Below the pieces are notes generated by a model, which was not told the origin of the DNA, did no database searches, and worked only from the letters and a program-made list of their open reading frames with translations. From contig NZ_JBHRZT010000072.1 in assembly GCF_042649685.1 (NCBI RefSeq), forward strand, positions 620,001 to 684,000: a stretch of DNA of 64,000 nt, read 5' to 3'. Position 1 is the first letter of the stretch. Each line of letters begins with the position of its first letter. Both the position numbers and the translations under genes were made by a program. Source of the stretch: Bacillus_BA songklensis (lineage in GTDB: Bacteria; Bacillota; Bacilli; Bacillales; Bacillaceae_H). This document shows, piece by piece, positions 25,726 to 33,672 of this stretch.

Positions 25726-26128
25726 AAGATGTTTTCACCATAAAGTTTCCTTTTTGTGCCATAGGCTGAAGTGTGCCATATTTACGTGGCAGCATGATAT
25801 ATTGGGCTACTTGATTATTTTCAACAAACACAATCAAATCCATATCATCTCGATTTTTTATACCCGTTGATTTCGCATCAAGCCAAGTAAAGCCAAGTGT
25901 TTGTTCAATATTTTTTAACGATGTGCCTGGTGTGAATACGTACACTTCATCCCACTTAAAATCATACAGCTTGCGAAAATCAATGGTAACGATCGGCTCT
26001 TGCCGATGCTCTTTAATTTCATTGATTAGCGTTTTTTGAATAACAGCTTGATTATGTTTGCTGTATGAGCGATCAATAAAAAAGACCGATAATAGCGCTG
26101 CCAGTGTAATCACTAATATTTTCTTCAA
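25724..26128 (-). CDS. Uncharacterised membrane-anchored protein
   Basis: I prefer the TTG start at 26128, because GGAGGGG lies ten bases upstream; an in-frame ATG 13 codons earlier has no such site. The 134-residue product has one N-terminal membrane segment (ILVITLAALLSVFFI) and an extracytoplasmic domain with KWDEVYVFTPGTSLKNIEQT and DLIVFVENNQVAQYIMLPRK. Proteins of this style in bacilli are uncharacterised. It is convergent with ku and shares the terminator. No functional clue beyond topology. Confidence 0.7.
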   Translation of the reverse strand: MKKILVITLAALLSVFFIDRSYSKHNQAVIQKTLINEIKEHRQEPIVTIDFRKLYDFKWDEVYVFTPGTSLKNIEQTLGFTWLDAKSTGIKNRDDMDLIVFVENNQVAQYIMLPRKYGTLQPMAQKGNFMVKTS

Positions 26129-26263
26129 GGACGATTGACCCCTCCACATGATTGATATTGGCTTCATTATAGCATGTTTAGATTTTATTTAAATCGACAT
26201 TTTTTTCTTTTTCGTTAAAAATTCATTAAATTTTTGTCACTTTTCTTTAACGGGTTGAAATCT

Positions 26264-26440
26264 CTAAAAGGAGGGATATAATCTTCTCTTATCTTCAGGG
26301 GTCCCGATACGCTTGGCAGGATACGTTTGAGCGTAACTATCCAAAAATTCTGCCGTGAAGCGCTCTTTCGCCCGCTCTGTCAATGTTAATCCAGGTAAAT
26401 TTCCTAATACATGAATGGTTCCAAACAATTTTATTAACAT
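26264..26440 (-). pseudogene. Short-chain dehydrogenase C-terminal fragment
   Basis: A 58-codon frame contains LPGLTLTERAKERFTAEF and YAQTYPAKRIGTPED, the stretch that follows the active site in SDR enzymes, where an A-N-A-V-L-F-L segment would normally come next. Here it instead reads KRRLYPSF and stops, and nothing upstream supplies the Rossmann fold. I take it to be a remnant of a deleted SDR gene. Confidence 0.5.
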
Positions 26441-26664
26441 TTAAGCTTTTCCGTCAAGAGGCTAATTCTTTTCCATGCGGAGGGTATCACCTTTCTTAAA
26501 AACAGACTCTACAAAACATAACATGACAGCGGCCATGATCAATTTATTAGTAATTTATGTGTCTATGCCCCTCATTTCTATTTATTATCTATGTTAAAAT
26601 AAATGTGAAATTTCTATTAGAGGGTATGATCAAAACGGGATTTTGTGAGAAAGAAGGTCACAAT

Positions 26665-27285
26665 ATGGAACATAAATGGCTAGACTGGGCAAAGAGAATC
26701 CAGTCTCTATCTCAAGCCGGTCTAGAATACTCAAAAGATATGTATGACATTGAGAGATTTGCAGAACTCCGGAAAATCAGTGCTGAAATCATGAAGGAAT
26801 ACACGAAGACAAAAGATTTTCAAACAATCGAACAGCTATTTTTAAATGAAACCGGGTATCAGACCCCAAAAGTAGATGTGCGCGGGGTCGTGTTCCAAAA
26901 TGGAAACATACTTCTTGTGAAAGAAAAACAGGATGGATTATGGTCATTGCCTGGAGGCTGGGCTGATATTGGCTTAACACCTTCCGAAAATGCTGTCAAA
27001 GAAATAAGGGAAGAATCAGGACTGGAGACAAAAGCACGCGAACTAATTTCGGTGTGGAACCGGAGCAGTCACCCGCATCCTCCCTCTGCGTATGAAGTTT
27101 ATAAGATCTTCATTGAATGCGAGATAATAGGCGGACGTGTAAAAGGCGGGATGGAAACGCTCGATGCAGGCTTTTTTTCAGAAAACTCGCTTCCCCCCTT
27201 GTCTGTCGGGCGCATTACACATTCTCAACTTCAGGTCCTTTTCGCCTATGAGCGAGGAGAGCTTAAAGACGTCCTGTTTGATTAG
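26665..27285 (+). CDS. Nudix hydrolase with N-terminal helical domain
   Basis: The 206-residue product from the ATG at 26665 (AGAAGG upstream) begins MEHKWLDWAKRIQSLSQAGL, the small N-terminal domain common to a group of Bacillus Nudix enzymes, followed by the Nudix fold. The Nudix box reads GGWADIGLTPSENAVKEIRE then ESGL, so the usual R-E pair is K-E, with the metal-binding E-E kept. Such enzymes hydrolyse nucleoside diphosphates linked to another group, for example ADP-ribose; the substrate here is unknown. It is an isolated gene with a shared terminator downstream. Confidence 0.88.
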   Translation: MEHKWLDWAKRIQSLSQAGLEYSKDMYDIERFAELRKISAEIMKEYTKTKDFQTIEQLFLNETGYQTPKVDVRGVVFQNGNILLVKEKQDGLWSLPGGWADIGLTPSENAVKEIREESGLETKARELISVWNRSSHPHPPSAYEVYKIFIECEIIGGRVKGGMETLDAGFFSENSLPPLSVGRITHSQLQVLFAYERGELKDVLFD

Positions 27286-27385
27286 GCTTGGTTAAGCAGT
27301 AAAAAGATTTCCCTTTTAAGTTTATATTAAGTAATGACCGGGCAGCTTATAATCAATCAGAGAAAGGCGAGTTATTTCCCCTTTT

Positions 27386-27416
27386 AAAAAAGCTAACCGG
27401 AACGGTTAGCTTTTTT
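27386..27416. terminator. Bidirectional intrinsic terminator
   Basis: AAAAAAGCTAACC, GGAAC loop, GGTTAGCTTTTTT, between the convergent Nudix gene and the small membrane protein gene. Confidence 0.9.
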
Positions 27417-27683
27417 GTACACTTTATTCGCATAAACTTGAGCAGCGACAGCCAAACAAAAAATCACGATGTCAATCGAAAAAATAAAAAAGCTCATGTA
27501 ATACGCATACTCTTCAATCATACCCAATACAGTAAACATGCAAGTTAACAAGACTTCCAGCATGAAAAATACAAAGCACACTCGCACCATGACCATTTGC
27601 TTAACTAAATAAGAAACGCCAAGTGGAACAGCAAATAAGCCGAGCAAAACAAAAGCATTTAACAACGTATCGAACACGCCCAT
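27393..27683 (-). CDS. Small membrane protein, 96 residues
   Basis: From the ATG at 27683 the product begins MGVFDTLLNAFVLLGLFAVP and has about three membrane segments (LGVSYLVKQMVMVRVCFVFF, EVLLTCMFTVLGM, FFIFSIDIVIFCLAVAAQ). AGGAG lies about eleven bases upstream. It starts two bases after the stop of the acetyltransferase gene, so the two are co-transcribed and may be translationally coupled. No family recognised. Confidence 0.65.
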   Translation of the reverse strand: MGVFDTLLNAFVLLGLFAVPLGVSYLVKQMVMVRVCFVFFMLEVLLTCMFTVLGMIEEYAYYMSFFIFSIDIVIFCLAVAAQVYANKVYKKANRSG

Positions 27684-27684
27684 A

Positions 27685-28290
27685 TCATACGCCTCTCCTC
27701 TTTTGAATCGTTGGCTCGAAAGTATTCTCCTGCATCTTGTCATATTCAGGTTTTAATAATGCGGCCACTACTGCATCAACGAACTCACCATGTTTGAAGA
27801 ACCGGCCTTTTAAATTTCCTTCTCTTTGAAAACCGAGCTTCAAAAGCAGTTGTCGAGATGCAAGATTATCCTCAAAATAATAAGCTTCTATCCGATGTAA
27901 ACCCATGTCATTAAACCCAAACTCGACAATTCTTCGCGCCGCTTCCGTCATAAACCCCTGCTGCCAATAATCCGGGGACAAGTCGTACCCTAACTCAGCT
28001 TTGCGATTTATTTTTTCGATCCGATGGAAACCGCATGTCCCGATCAACCGATTGGTCTCCTTATTAATGAGTCCCCACCGGATGCCCTCGCGACTGCGAA
28101 AACGCCGCTTAAAAAAATGAACAAGGGAAAAGGATTGTTCCATCGTATAAAATGTATCAATATCATAATATTTCGTTAAATCATCACGTGAAAAATAAGT
28201 AAACAAATCAAAAACATGTTCATTGGTTATTTGCTGGAGCCGCAATCGTTCCGTTTCCAGTGCCGGAAACCGCTCAAAGATTCGATTCAT
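27685..28290 (-). CDS. GNAT N-acetyltransferase (RimJ/RimL type)
   Basis: The 201-residue product from 28290 has the typical opening of the RimL-like group, FPALETERLRLQQITNEHV, followed by GTCGFHRIEKINRKAELGYDL, the acetyl-CoA loop QQGFMTEAARRIVEFGF and LHRIEAYYFEDNLASRQLLLK. It transfers an acetyl group to an amine, possibly a ribosomal protein or a small molecule. AAAGGAG lies twelve bases upstream. A longer in-frame start at 28341 has no ribosome binding site. Followed immediately by the small membrane protein gene. Confidence 0.88.
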   Translation of the reverse strand: MNRIFERFPALETERLRLQQITNEHVFDLFTYFSRDDLTKYYDIDTFYTMEQSFSLVHFFKRRFRSREGIRWGLINKETNRLIGTCGFHRIEKINRKAELGYDLSPDYWQQGFMTEAARRIVEFGFNDMGLHRIEAYYFEDNLASRQLLLKLGFQREGNLKGRFFKHGEFVDAVVAALLKPEYDKMQENTFEPTIQKRRGV

Positions 28291-28341
28291 GTTCGATCCT
28301 AACTCCTTTTCCGCAATAATTGGAATCTTAAAAGATAGCAA

Positions 28342-28648
28342 TTTATCCCTTCACTAATAGCAATATCGGAAACAACAGGTTCATTTCCTTCCCCATCACA
28401 GATACGCCCACGACGAATAAATATCAAACATATTCCCACTCCTTTAACACATCCATTTTATTAACATACTTCATGATGTTACAGTCTATCGTTGAAAGCC
28501 TGCACAAAAGCTTTTTGTACGAGCGAAACGACCGGGAAATGGTAAGTTCCTTTTTGTATATATTCTCCCTAAAATGACACAAGACCTTCTCTTTCCCGGC
28601 AAAAAAGAAAAGGAGCCTTTTTATAGACTCCTGCATGAATGTTCTCTT
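28342..28648. other. 307-bp intergenic region
   Basis: It lies between the acetyltransferase gene and the YdbM-like gene, both on the minus strand. A short hairpin with AGGAGTCTATAAAAAGGCTCCT-like arms at about 28612-28634 just beyond the dehydrogenase stop may terminate that gene. No convincing gene is seen. Confidence 0.4.
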
Positions 28649-29794
28649 TTACCGAAAAGCTTGTTTGGCAAGGTTTATAATGGTCATGTCATCCATAGGC
28701 GGATTATGGAGGCCGGCACGGACATCACGATAATATCGCTGAAGCGGGTTCGAACGTTGTAAGCTTTTGGCTCCGACGATCCGCATCGCCTTATCAACAA
28801 CCGAGATGGCTGTATTTGTGACAACATGTTTGACGCCTGACAGTTCTCCTTGTAATTCCTCCCTTTTTTCACTTTGGTCCCATTTTTCAGCTACAGCGTA
28901 CATAAAGTGACGGGCACTCATCAATTCCAACTCCATTTCCCCTGCCAGCCGCTGAACATTCGGAAGTTCTTTAATTGGCCCCGAGATACTATTAGGGGAA
29001 TACGAAGCAGCGAATTCAATGGCGTAATCTCTGGCTGCAAGGGCAATTCCCATATAGCAGGCCGGAATATGAAGAAGCCAGCCGTTCGGCTGCGGTTTCT
29101 TCTCTGGAATGAACACTTCCGACAGTGCCTCTTTTGGCAGTTCCACGTTTTTTAACAGGAGATCATGGCTGCCTGTTCCGCGCATTGCAATCATATCCCA
29201 TGTCTCTTCGATGATGACACCGTCTCGATTGCTTGGAACGATAAAGTTCCCTACTTGATCGGCCCCTTCTATCGTCGCCTTAACCAAAAAATAATCCAGG
29301 GCCGGAGACATCGTCGTAAACGTTTTACGGCCGCTCAGCACCCAACCGGCTTCCGTTTTTTGAGCGGTGGTGTGAGGCTTCCCGCCCCGCGTTGGACTCC
29401 CGGTCTGCGGTTCGGTCGCCGCACCGTTGATAAGGGCACCGCCGGCGATCTCGGCCATCATCCAATTCAATGTCTGTTCGTCCCAGCTCTTTTTCTCCCA
29501 TAAATCCATCACAATGCCAAGGTGCCAGCCGATGCAAAGCGCTGTGGAGCCGTCCCCCTTTGCAAGACGCTCTTGATAAAGCAGCATCTCATATAACGGG
29601 AGTGACTCACCCCCGAAGATTTTAGGAAGTGTCCATTTTGTATAACCCGATTGTTTCAATCGCTCAATATTCAGATGAGGAAATGCCCCTTTTTCATCTA
29701 TTTCTTGCGCGCTCTGCGCAAATTGATCGGCTAAATCGGCAATCAACTCATAACGTTCTTGCTGTTTCTTAGTTTTTACAAATGAAATCGTCAT
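28649..29794 (-). CDS. ydbM: Acyl-CoA dehydrogenase family protein (YdbM-like)
   Basis: The 381-residue product from the ATG at 29794 matches the size of B. subtilis YdbM. It has the acyl-CoA dehydrogenase fold (YTKWTLPKIFGGESLPLYEM, NGAATEPQTGSPTRGGKPHT, AMRGTGSHDLLLKNVELP, VGAKSLQRSNPLQRYYRDVR) but lacks the canonical catalytic segment with glutamate seen in YngJ, and the end reads HNPPMDDMTIINLAKQAFR. It belongs with the group that includes flavin-dependent monooxygenases related to DszC/SfnC, so a dehydrogenase activity is not certain. The extra 44 codons upstream lack a good start. The site AAAGGTG is weak. Confidence 0.82.
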   Translation of the reverse strand: MTISFVKTKKQQERYELIADLADQFAQSAQEIDEKGAFPHLNIERLKQSGYTKWTLPKIFGGESLPLYEMLLYQERLAKGDGSTALCIGWHLGIVMDLWEKKSWDEQTLNWMMAEIAGGALINGAATEPQTGSPTRGGKPHTTAQKTEAGWVLSGRKTFTTMSPALDYFLVKATIEGADQVGNFIVPSNRDGVIIEETWDMIAMRGTGSHDLLLKNVELPKEALSEVFIPEKKPQPNGWLLHIPACYMGIALAARDYAIEFAASYSPNSISGPIKELPNVQRLAGEMELELMSARHFMYAVAEKWDQSEKREELQGELSGVKHVVTNTAISVVDKAMRIVGAKSLQRSNPLQRYYRDVRAGLHNPPMDDMTIINLAKQAFR

Positions 29795-29910
29795 CACCAG
29801 CACACCTTTAATGTTCTTTTTTAAAAGTGTAACGAAAAGTTCGACAAAATTCAAAAAAAATGCTGGTAATGTTTTGTTAAAATGGGAATACTGCAACTGA
29901 GGTGATCGAG

Positions 29911-30324
29911 ATGAAAATATATACATCTGCCGCAGTTATGTTTATAGCTTTCATGTTTTTGTCCGGATATGCTTTAGCTGGATATGCTTTAGCTGAATCT
30001 GCCTCAGACAATTATGCCAAAGAACTGAAACGAGAATCAAAAGCACAGCTAAATCTTGATTTAAACGGTTATAAGGCATTTTCGCCCAAACAGCTGCAAC
30101 ACACACAGGAAAGCCCTCTTCCAGAAACAGAAACCGAGTCTTTGCTTCAATTAATAAATTGGCAATGCCAACAAAAGACATCATGTCCCGAAGAAACGAT
30201 AGTCTTCTTAAAGGATGCCGAGGGATATATCATTCAGCGTGAACATAGCGGACACCTAACAGCTACCCCTATTGGAAAAATTGAGGGCGAATGGTTGTTA
30301 AAACATACATCATTGAGGATGTAA
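29911..30324 (+). CDS. Secreted protein of unknown function, possibly damaged at its end
   Basis: GAGGTGAT precedes the ATG at 29911. The 137-residue product starts with a signal peptide, MKIYTSAAVMFIAFMFLSGY, followed by a duplicated GYALA segment coded by a 15-bp tandem repeat (29965-29994). The rest is polar with two cysteines (INWQCQQKTSCPEE) that could form a disulfide. It finishes just before a stretch that reads as protein in the other two frames to 30523, so the present stop may result from a frameshift. Family not recognised. Confidence 0.55.
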   Translation: MKIYTSAAVMFIAFMFLSGYALAGYALAESASDNYAKELKRESKAQLNLDLNGYKAFSPKQLQHTQESPLPETETESLLQLINWQCQQKTSCPEETIVFLKDAEGYIIQREHSGHLTATPIGKIEGEWLLKHTSLRM

Positions 30325-30329
30325 AAGCT

Positions 30330-30523
30330 GTGCTTGGCATGAACATGGATATCTTCCACTCGGCTCCGTACTATCAACAATCTAAGAGCTGTCGACTCCT
30401 ATGGCTAACTATGATTATAATTGGACAACTTTTGCGAGTTTCCGCCAATCCATCGCATTTATTTTACAAGAAGATGGAAAAGTAATTGCGGATGTTGATA
30501 AATCCCCTTCCGGCTATGAATAA
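30330..30523 (+). pseudogene. Coding remnant in two frames
   Basis: DVKAVLGMNMDIFHSAPYYQ reads in one frame to about 30390, then YDYNWTTFASFRQSIAFILQ and EDGKVIADVDKSPSGYE continue in another frame to a stop at 30521-30523. The join near AGAGCTGTCGACTCC needs a single-base change. It could be the real C-terminus of the preceding secreted protein gene or a separate decayed gene. An intrinsic terminator follows. Confidence 0.4.
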
Positions 30524-30537
30524 GCGGAAGGGTTTTT
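30505..30537 (+). terminator. Intrinsic terminator
   Basis: CCCTTCCG and CGGAAGGG arms followed by TTTTT, ending the plus-strand unit at 30.5 kb. Confidence 0.8.
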
Positions 30538-30545
30538 ATATCGGA

Positions 30546-30746
30546 TTATCCTTTATTCCAATGAGCAAACAGTTCATAAAAGGATACGAGTAAGAGGATA
30601 AGAGCAAAAATAAGCAGCATGATATGAACGAGGTTGACACGGTTGTTTTTTTTGCTTTGAATAAAAACACCGATCCAAAACATGGCGAGGATTATTCGCA
30701 TAATGTCTAATACGATGTCCGTTCCAGTCAATGGCCTCATCTCCAA
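30546..30746 (-). CDS. Possible small membrane protein, 66 residues
   Basis: Two hydrophobic segments (DIMRIILAMFWIGVFI and HIMLLIFALILLLVSFYELF) separated by a basic loop. The start is uncertain: TTG at 30746 has only AAGAAAAG upstream, and the ATG two codons on has GGAG touching it. Another frame overlaps (30574-30774) and seems less protein-like. The gene may be truncated at its 5' end. Low confidence. Confidence 0.4.
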   Translation of the reverse strand: MEMRPLTGTDIVLDIMRIILAMFWIGVFIQSKKNNRVNLVHIMLLIFALILLLVSFYELFAHWNKG

Positions 30747-30850
30747 ATACTTTTCTTGTTGCCCATTTCGACAAAACCCTTCTTTTTCCTGCGTTCCCTC
30801 ATAGAAAAGAAGAACCTTTAGGCAGGTATCCTCATATACTGCATTATCAT

Positions 30851-30899
30851 TAAGAAAAGCGAGGCGACTGTTCAGCCTTGAGAGGCATTGGAACTTCTG
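30851..30899. repeat. 49-bp dispersed repeat, copy 1
   Basis: Begins TAAGAAAAGCGAGGCGACTG and ends GGCATTGGAACTTCTG; identical over 49 bp to 42482-42530. Here it continues through GCGGAAGAAGTGAAATGACC and GAAAGGCTAGGAGCCGCAGC to about 30967, resembling the multicopy elements often found between genes in Bacillaceae. It precedes the spore gene island. Confidence 0.75.
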
Positions 30900-31021
30900 A
30901 CAAAGGAACGGCTTTTTCGTTCCGGCGGAAGAAGTGAAATGACCGAAAGGCTAGGAGCCGCAGCTGGACACTATCGTAAGCCAAAACTTTGGTACTTTCT
31001 TTTGAAAAAGGGTGGTTTCTT

Positions 31022-31267
31022 ATGCCGGATGTTATTAACATTTTCAGTATTAAAATTAACAGCATCTCACACAACGGCTCTGTCAATATTGGTGAAGCGC
31101 TGCATAATAGCCATTCAGCTAACTCCAAATCCACTGGAGCGAACGCTTCTTATGGAGACACTTCCCCTACACAAGCAAGAATGAAGAATATTTACATTGA
31201 CCCGGACATCAACGACCAGGGTGATATCGCGGATGTGTCTACGGTTGACGGTAACTACCTTCAATAA
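31022..31267 (+). CDS. GerPA/GerPF-family spore protein
   Basis: An 81-residue protein starting MPDVINIFSIKINSISHNGS and containing NIGEALHNSHSANSKSTGAN, matching the spore germination GerPA/GerPF family (short beta-rich proteins with an M-P start and an S-x-G-x-x-N-x-G core, ending near DPDINDQGD). GerP proteins are made in the mother cell and help germinants pass the coat. GGGTGGT precedes the ATG. It is the first gene of a plus-strand island of five spore-type genes. Confidence 0.85.
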   Translation: MPDVINIFSIKINSISHNGSVNIGEALHNSHSANSKSTGANASYGDTSPTQARMKNIYIDPDINDQGDIADVSTVDGNYLQ

Positions 31268-31290
31268 TTTCATATGTAAGGAGCTTCGAT

Positions 31291-31533
31291 ATGCCACTTC
31301 AAATTAATATTTTCAACATCATGACAAACGGTGTGACGCAAAACGGAAATATTGATGTTGGCTCAACGGTCCAAAACTCCCATACAGCCAACTCAAAGAT
31401 TTTTGGAGCCAATTTTTCTCTTGGCGACTTTTCTCCAACCGGTTCATGCATGAATACAGGTGTACTTGATCCGGACATTAGCGATCAAGATCAAATTGCC
31501 AACCCTTCCTTCCCGGTCGGCAATCAAATCTAG
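31291..31533 (+). CDS. GerPA/GerPF-family spore protein, second copy
   Basis: Eighty residues, MPLQINIFNIMTNGVTQNGN then SHTANSKIFGANFSLGDFSP and LDPDISDQDQIAN, clearly related to the gene 24 bp upstream. TAAGGAG precedes the ATG. The pair probably arose by tandem duplication and might form heteromers in the coat. The canonical gerPA-F operon is not seen here, so these look like additional family members. Confidence 0.85.
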   Translation: MPLQINIFNIMTNGVTQNGNIDVGSTVQNSHTANSKIFGANFSLGDFSPTGSCMNTGVLDPDISDQDQIANPSFPVGNQI

Positions 31534-31588
31534 TTATACTCACCCCTTGCCATATGATTTCAACACTCGGGTGAAAGGATGAAACAAC

Positions 31589-32071
31589 ATGTTCCCATTC
31601 GGAAATTTTCCTCATCAAAAATATATAGAGCAATTCCTTAAACAAATGAACACAAACGGAATTGATGAATACGTCAAAAATATGATGTCATCCGCTTCTA
31701 CAGGGTCCATGCCCGATTTTTTTAAAAATCATGAGTTTTTTAAGTCCCGCCAAGACAACAATTTCTCATCTCCCTCCTCCTCATCGCCTCCAAAATTGGA
31801 TGCTCACGTATTTGAAACGTTGGACGAATGCATTGTGCAGGTCAAAATTCCTGATAAATCGATGCTTCATCAATTAAAAGTGTTACACTCGCCTTATCAC
31901 TGCATCATAGAATGGGTTGATGAAGAACCTTGCAAAGAAGAAATCAAGCTTCCTTGCTCTGTACGCCGCAAAGGAACGACCGCTGTTTATCGAAACGGCA
32001 TTTTAGAAATCAAAATGCCCAAATACCCTCATATGCCTGTGTCGGAAGTTGACGTTCATGATCATGATTAA
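31589..32071 (+). CDS. Hsp20-like spore protein (GerT-like)
   Basis: A 160-residue protein whose C-terminal half is a degenerate Hsp20 fold (HVFETLDECIVQVKIPDKSM, YHCIIEWVDEEPCKEEIKLP, RNGILEIKMPKYP). The N-terminal part contains FGNFPHQKYIEQFLKQMN. Size and pattern resemble GerT, a CotM-like coat protein needed for efficient germination in the B. cereus group, but this is from memory. It belongs to the spore island and is followed by another Hsp20-like gene. GAAAGG lies upstream. Confidence 0.7.
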   Translation: MFPFGNFPHQKYIEQFLKQMNTNGIDEYVKNMMSSASTGSMPDFFKNHEFFKSRQDNNFSSPSSSSPPKLDAHVFETLDECIVQVKIPDKSMLHQLKVLHSPYHCIIEWVDEEPCKEEIKLPCSVRRKGTTAVYRNGILEIKMPKYPHMPVSEVDVHDHD

Positions 32072-32167
32072 CATGAGCGTCTTTTTTCATACATACAAAT
32101 AAGTAACGAAATAAAGTTGAGGTGATGCGTTATCGAATATGAAAAATTTGAAAAATGGCTGAAAAAT

Positions 32168-32569
32168 TTGTCTCAAAAAGAGCGAAGTGCCTTTTGGGAT
32201 CGCATTTTTGACGAACCATTGGCTGAATCCTTTACGACGAACGAATCAAACAGTCCGCAGATCATTTATTATAATCATCCTTTTCCGCCCGTTGATGTGC
32301 ATGAAAGAGAAAATCAATTGATCGTGATTATGGAAATTGCCGGAGCGAATCGCGAACAAATAGAGCTGCTTGCTTCAGAGAACCGGCTCGTTGTCAAAGG
32401 AAGAACGATTTGTCCGATTTCCCAAACAACCATTATCCAAAAAGAGCGTCGTGAAGGACCGTTTCACCGCGAAATCCTCCTTCCCCGCAATATTGATCAA
32501 GCTAAATGTAAAGCCACATTCCGCACCGGTCTTTTATTCATCACCTTCGATTTTTCTGAGGAATCGTGA
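32168..32569 (+). CDS. Hsp20-like spore protein with unclear start
   Basis: The Hsp20 domain is good: PPVDVHERENQLIVIMEIAG, ASENRLVVKGR, HREILLPRNIDQ and TGLLFITFDF. The only standard start codon is TTG at 32168, without a ribosome binding site. The frame stays open upstream to 32128 and reads VIEYEKFEKWLKNL, which looks like real protein, with GAGGTGAT at 32119-32126 placed correctly for an ATC codon at 32132. So translation may begin at a non-AUG codon, or a base change destroyed the original ATG. The gene is 97 bp after the GerT-like gene. Confidence 0.7.
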   Translation: MSQKERSAFWDRIFDEPLAESFTTNESNSPQIIYYNHPFPPVDVHERENQLIVIMEIAGANREQIELLASENRLVVKGRTICPISQTTIIQKERREGPFHREILLPRNIDQAKCKATFRTGLLFITFDFSEES

Positions 32570-32650
32570 AGGCAGTTTTTTAGTCCATGTGAATTTTCGA
32601 AGTTTTCGCACATACACATGAAGTAACGGGAGACCAAAGCGGGGATCTAT

Positions 32651-33502
32651 ATGTGGTTTAAACGACTAAAGCGAAAGATTGAGGTGGCGGATTCTTCAAA
32701 ACAACAAAAAAATGAACTTGACCAACAATTAAAAAAAATAGAACAACTGGAAAAACAAATCTCAAAACTAGCAAGCCGGGAGCAAGCAGAAAAAGAAATA
32801 TCCAAACTCACCAAGCGGAAGCAAAACGAAAAGGACATTTCCCAACTCGCTAAGTGGGACCAAATTGAAAAAGAAATTTCCCGACTCGCAAAATGGGACC
32901 AAATCGAAGAAGAGATTTCTAAACTCGCCAAGTGGGACCAAATCAAAAAAGAGATCTCTAAACTCGCCAAGTGGGACCAAATTGAAAAAGAAATTTCCCA
33001 ACTCGCTAAGTGGAACCAAATTGAAAAAGAAATTTCCCAACTCACTAAGTGGAACCAAATTGAAAAAGAAATTTCCCAACTCACTAAGTGGAAGGAAATC
33101 GAACAACAAATATCTCAGCTAGCTAAATGGGAACAGATGGAAAAACAATTTCAAAAGTTGGATAAATTAGAACAGTTAGAGCATCACCTTTCTCTGTTAG
33201 AAGCAAAGATGAGCCAGATGGAATCTTCCCACCCTCCGATGAACATCGATAAATTATTTGTTGATAAGATTTATGTAGATAAAGTGGAAATCAGCAATAA
33301 TTTTGACCAATTCGGCGTAAGAGAGCTGAGCGGCCAGTTGAACATCGGCACGACATATGATGTAAAAGATGAGCAGTTAAATGACTTTATACAAGAACAG
33401 ATGAAAAAGAAGTTTCCTAAAAATAAACCTTCACCCTCCAATTCCAATGACGAAGAGAGCGGTCCTTCCATTAACATCGGCACCCGAAAAAACGACTCAT
33501 AA
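32651..33502 (+). CDS. Coiled-coil spore protein with twelve 13-residue repeats and GerPC-like tail
   Basis: Of 283 residues, positions about 28-185 consist of about twelve tandem repeats of 13 residues, for example KWDQIEKEISQLA, with tryptophan or a charged residue at position 2 and isoleucine, isoleucine, leucine at 5, 9 and 12. The DNA repeats are 39 bp and nearly identical in the middle, suggesting recent slippage. The C-terminal part (NIDKLFVDKIYVDKVEISNN, then FGVRELSGQLNIGT) resembles the end of GerPC-type spore proteins. I infer a rod-like coat or germination protein. It closes the spore island and is followed by a strong terminator. Confidence 0.8.
   Translation: MWFKRLKRKIEVADSSKQQKNELDQQLKKIEQLEKQISKLASREQAEKEISKLTKRKQNEKDISQLAKWDQIEKEISRLAKWDQIEEEISKLAKWDQIKKEISKLAKWDQIEKEISQLAKWNQIEKEISQLTKWNQIEKEISQLTKWKEIEQQISQLAKWEQMEKQFQKLDKLEQLEHHLSLLEAKMSQMESSHPPMNIDKLFVDKIYVDKVEISNNFDQFGVRELSGQLNIGTTYDVKDEQLNDFIQEQMKKKFPKNKPSPSNSNDEESGPSINIGTRKNDS
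32728..33200 (+). repeat. 39-bp coding tandem repeats
   Basis: The 39-bp unit, such as AAGTGGGACCAAATTGAAAA plus AGAAATTTCCCAACTCGCT, is repeated head to tail inside the coding region. The central six copies differ by only a few bases; outer copies are more divergent. There is no spacer between units, so this is not a CRISPR array. Confidence 0.9.
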
Positions 33503-33581
33503 ATTATAAATTACGGAACTTTACAACAAAATACTCATATACTGTCTAGCTTATTTTGCCAGACATTTCGATCCAGATATT

Positions 33582-33621
33582 AAACAAACGCAGAAACGAC
33601 CATTCGTTTCTGCGTTTGTTT
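33582..33621. terminator. Strong bidirectional terminator
   Basis: AAACAAACGCAGAAACGA, CCAT loop, and the exact complement TCGTTTCTGCGTTTGTTT: a perfect 18-bp stem between the convergent spore island and panF. Confidence 0.9.
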
Positions 33622-33672
33622 ATTTAGCTGTGTTAAAATCCGTGATGATTGTTTTTTAACAAAGCCTGATAT

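Noticed and set aside
28424..28636. 70-codon frame on the minus strand
   Set aside because: No ribosome binding site, random-looking composition, lies in the terminator region after ydbM.
32850..33100. CRISPR-like array of 39-bp units
   Set aside because: Units are contiguous without spacers and encode a protein; no cas genes are present.
32647..33109. Long open frames opposite or in other frames of the 13-residue repeat gene
   Set aside because: The 39-bp repeat keeps all frames free of stops, so these are by-products of the repeat.
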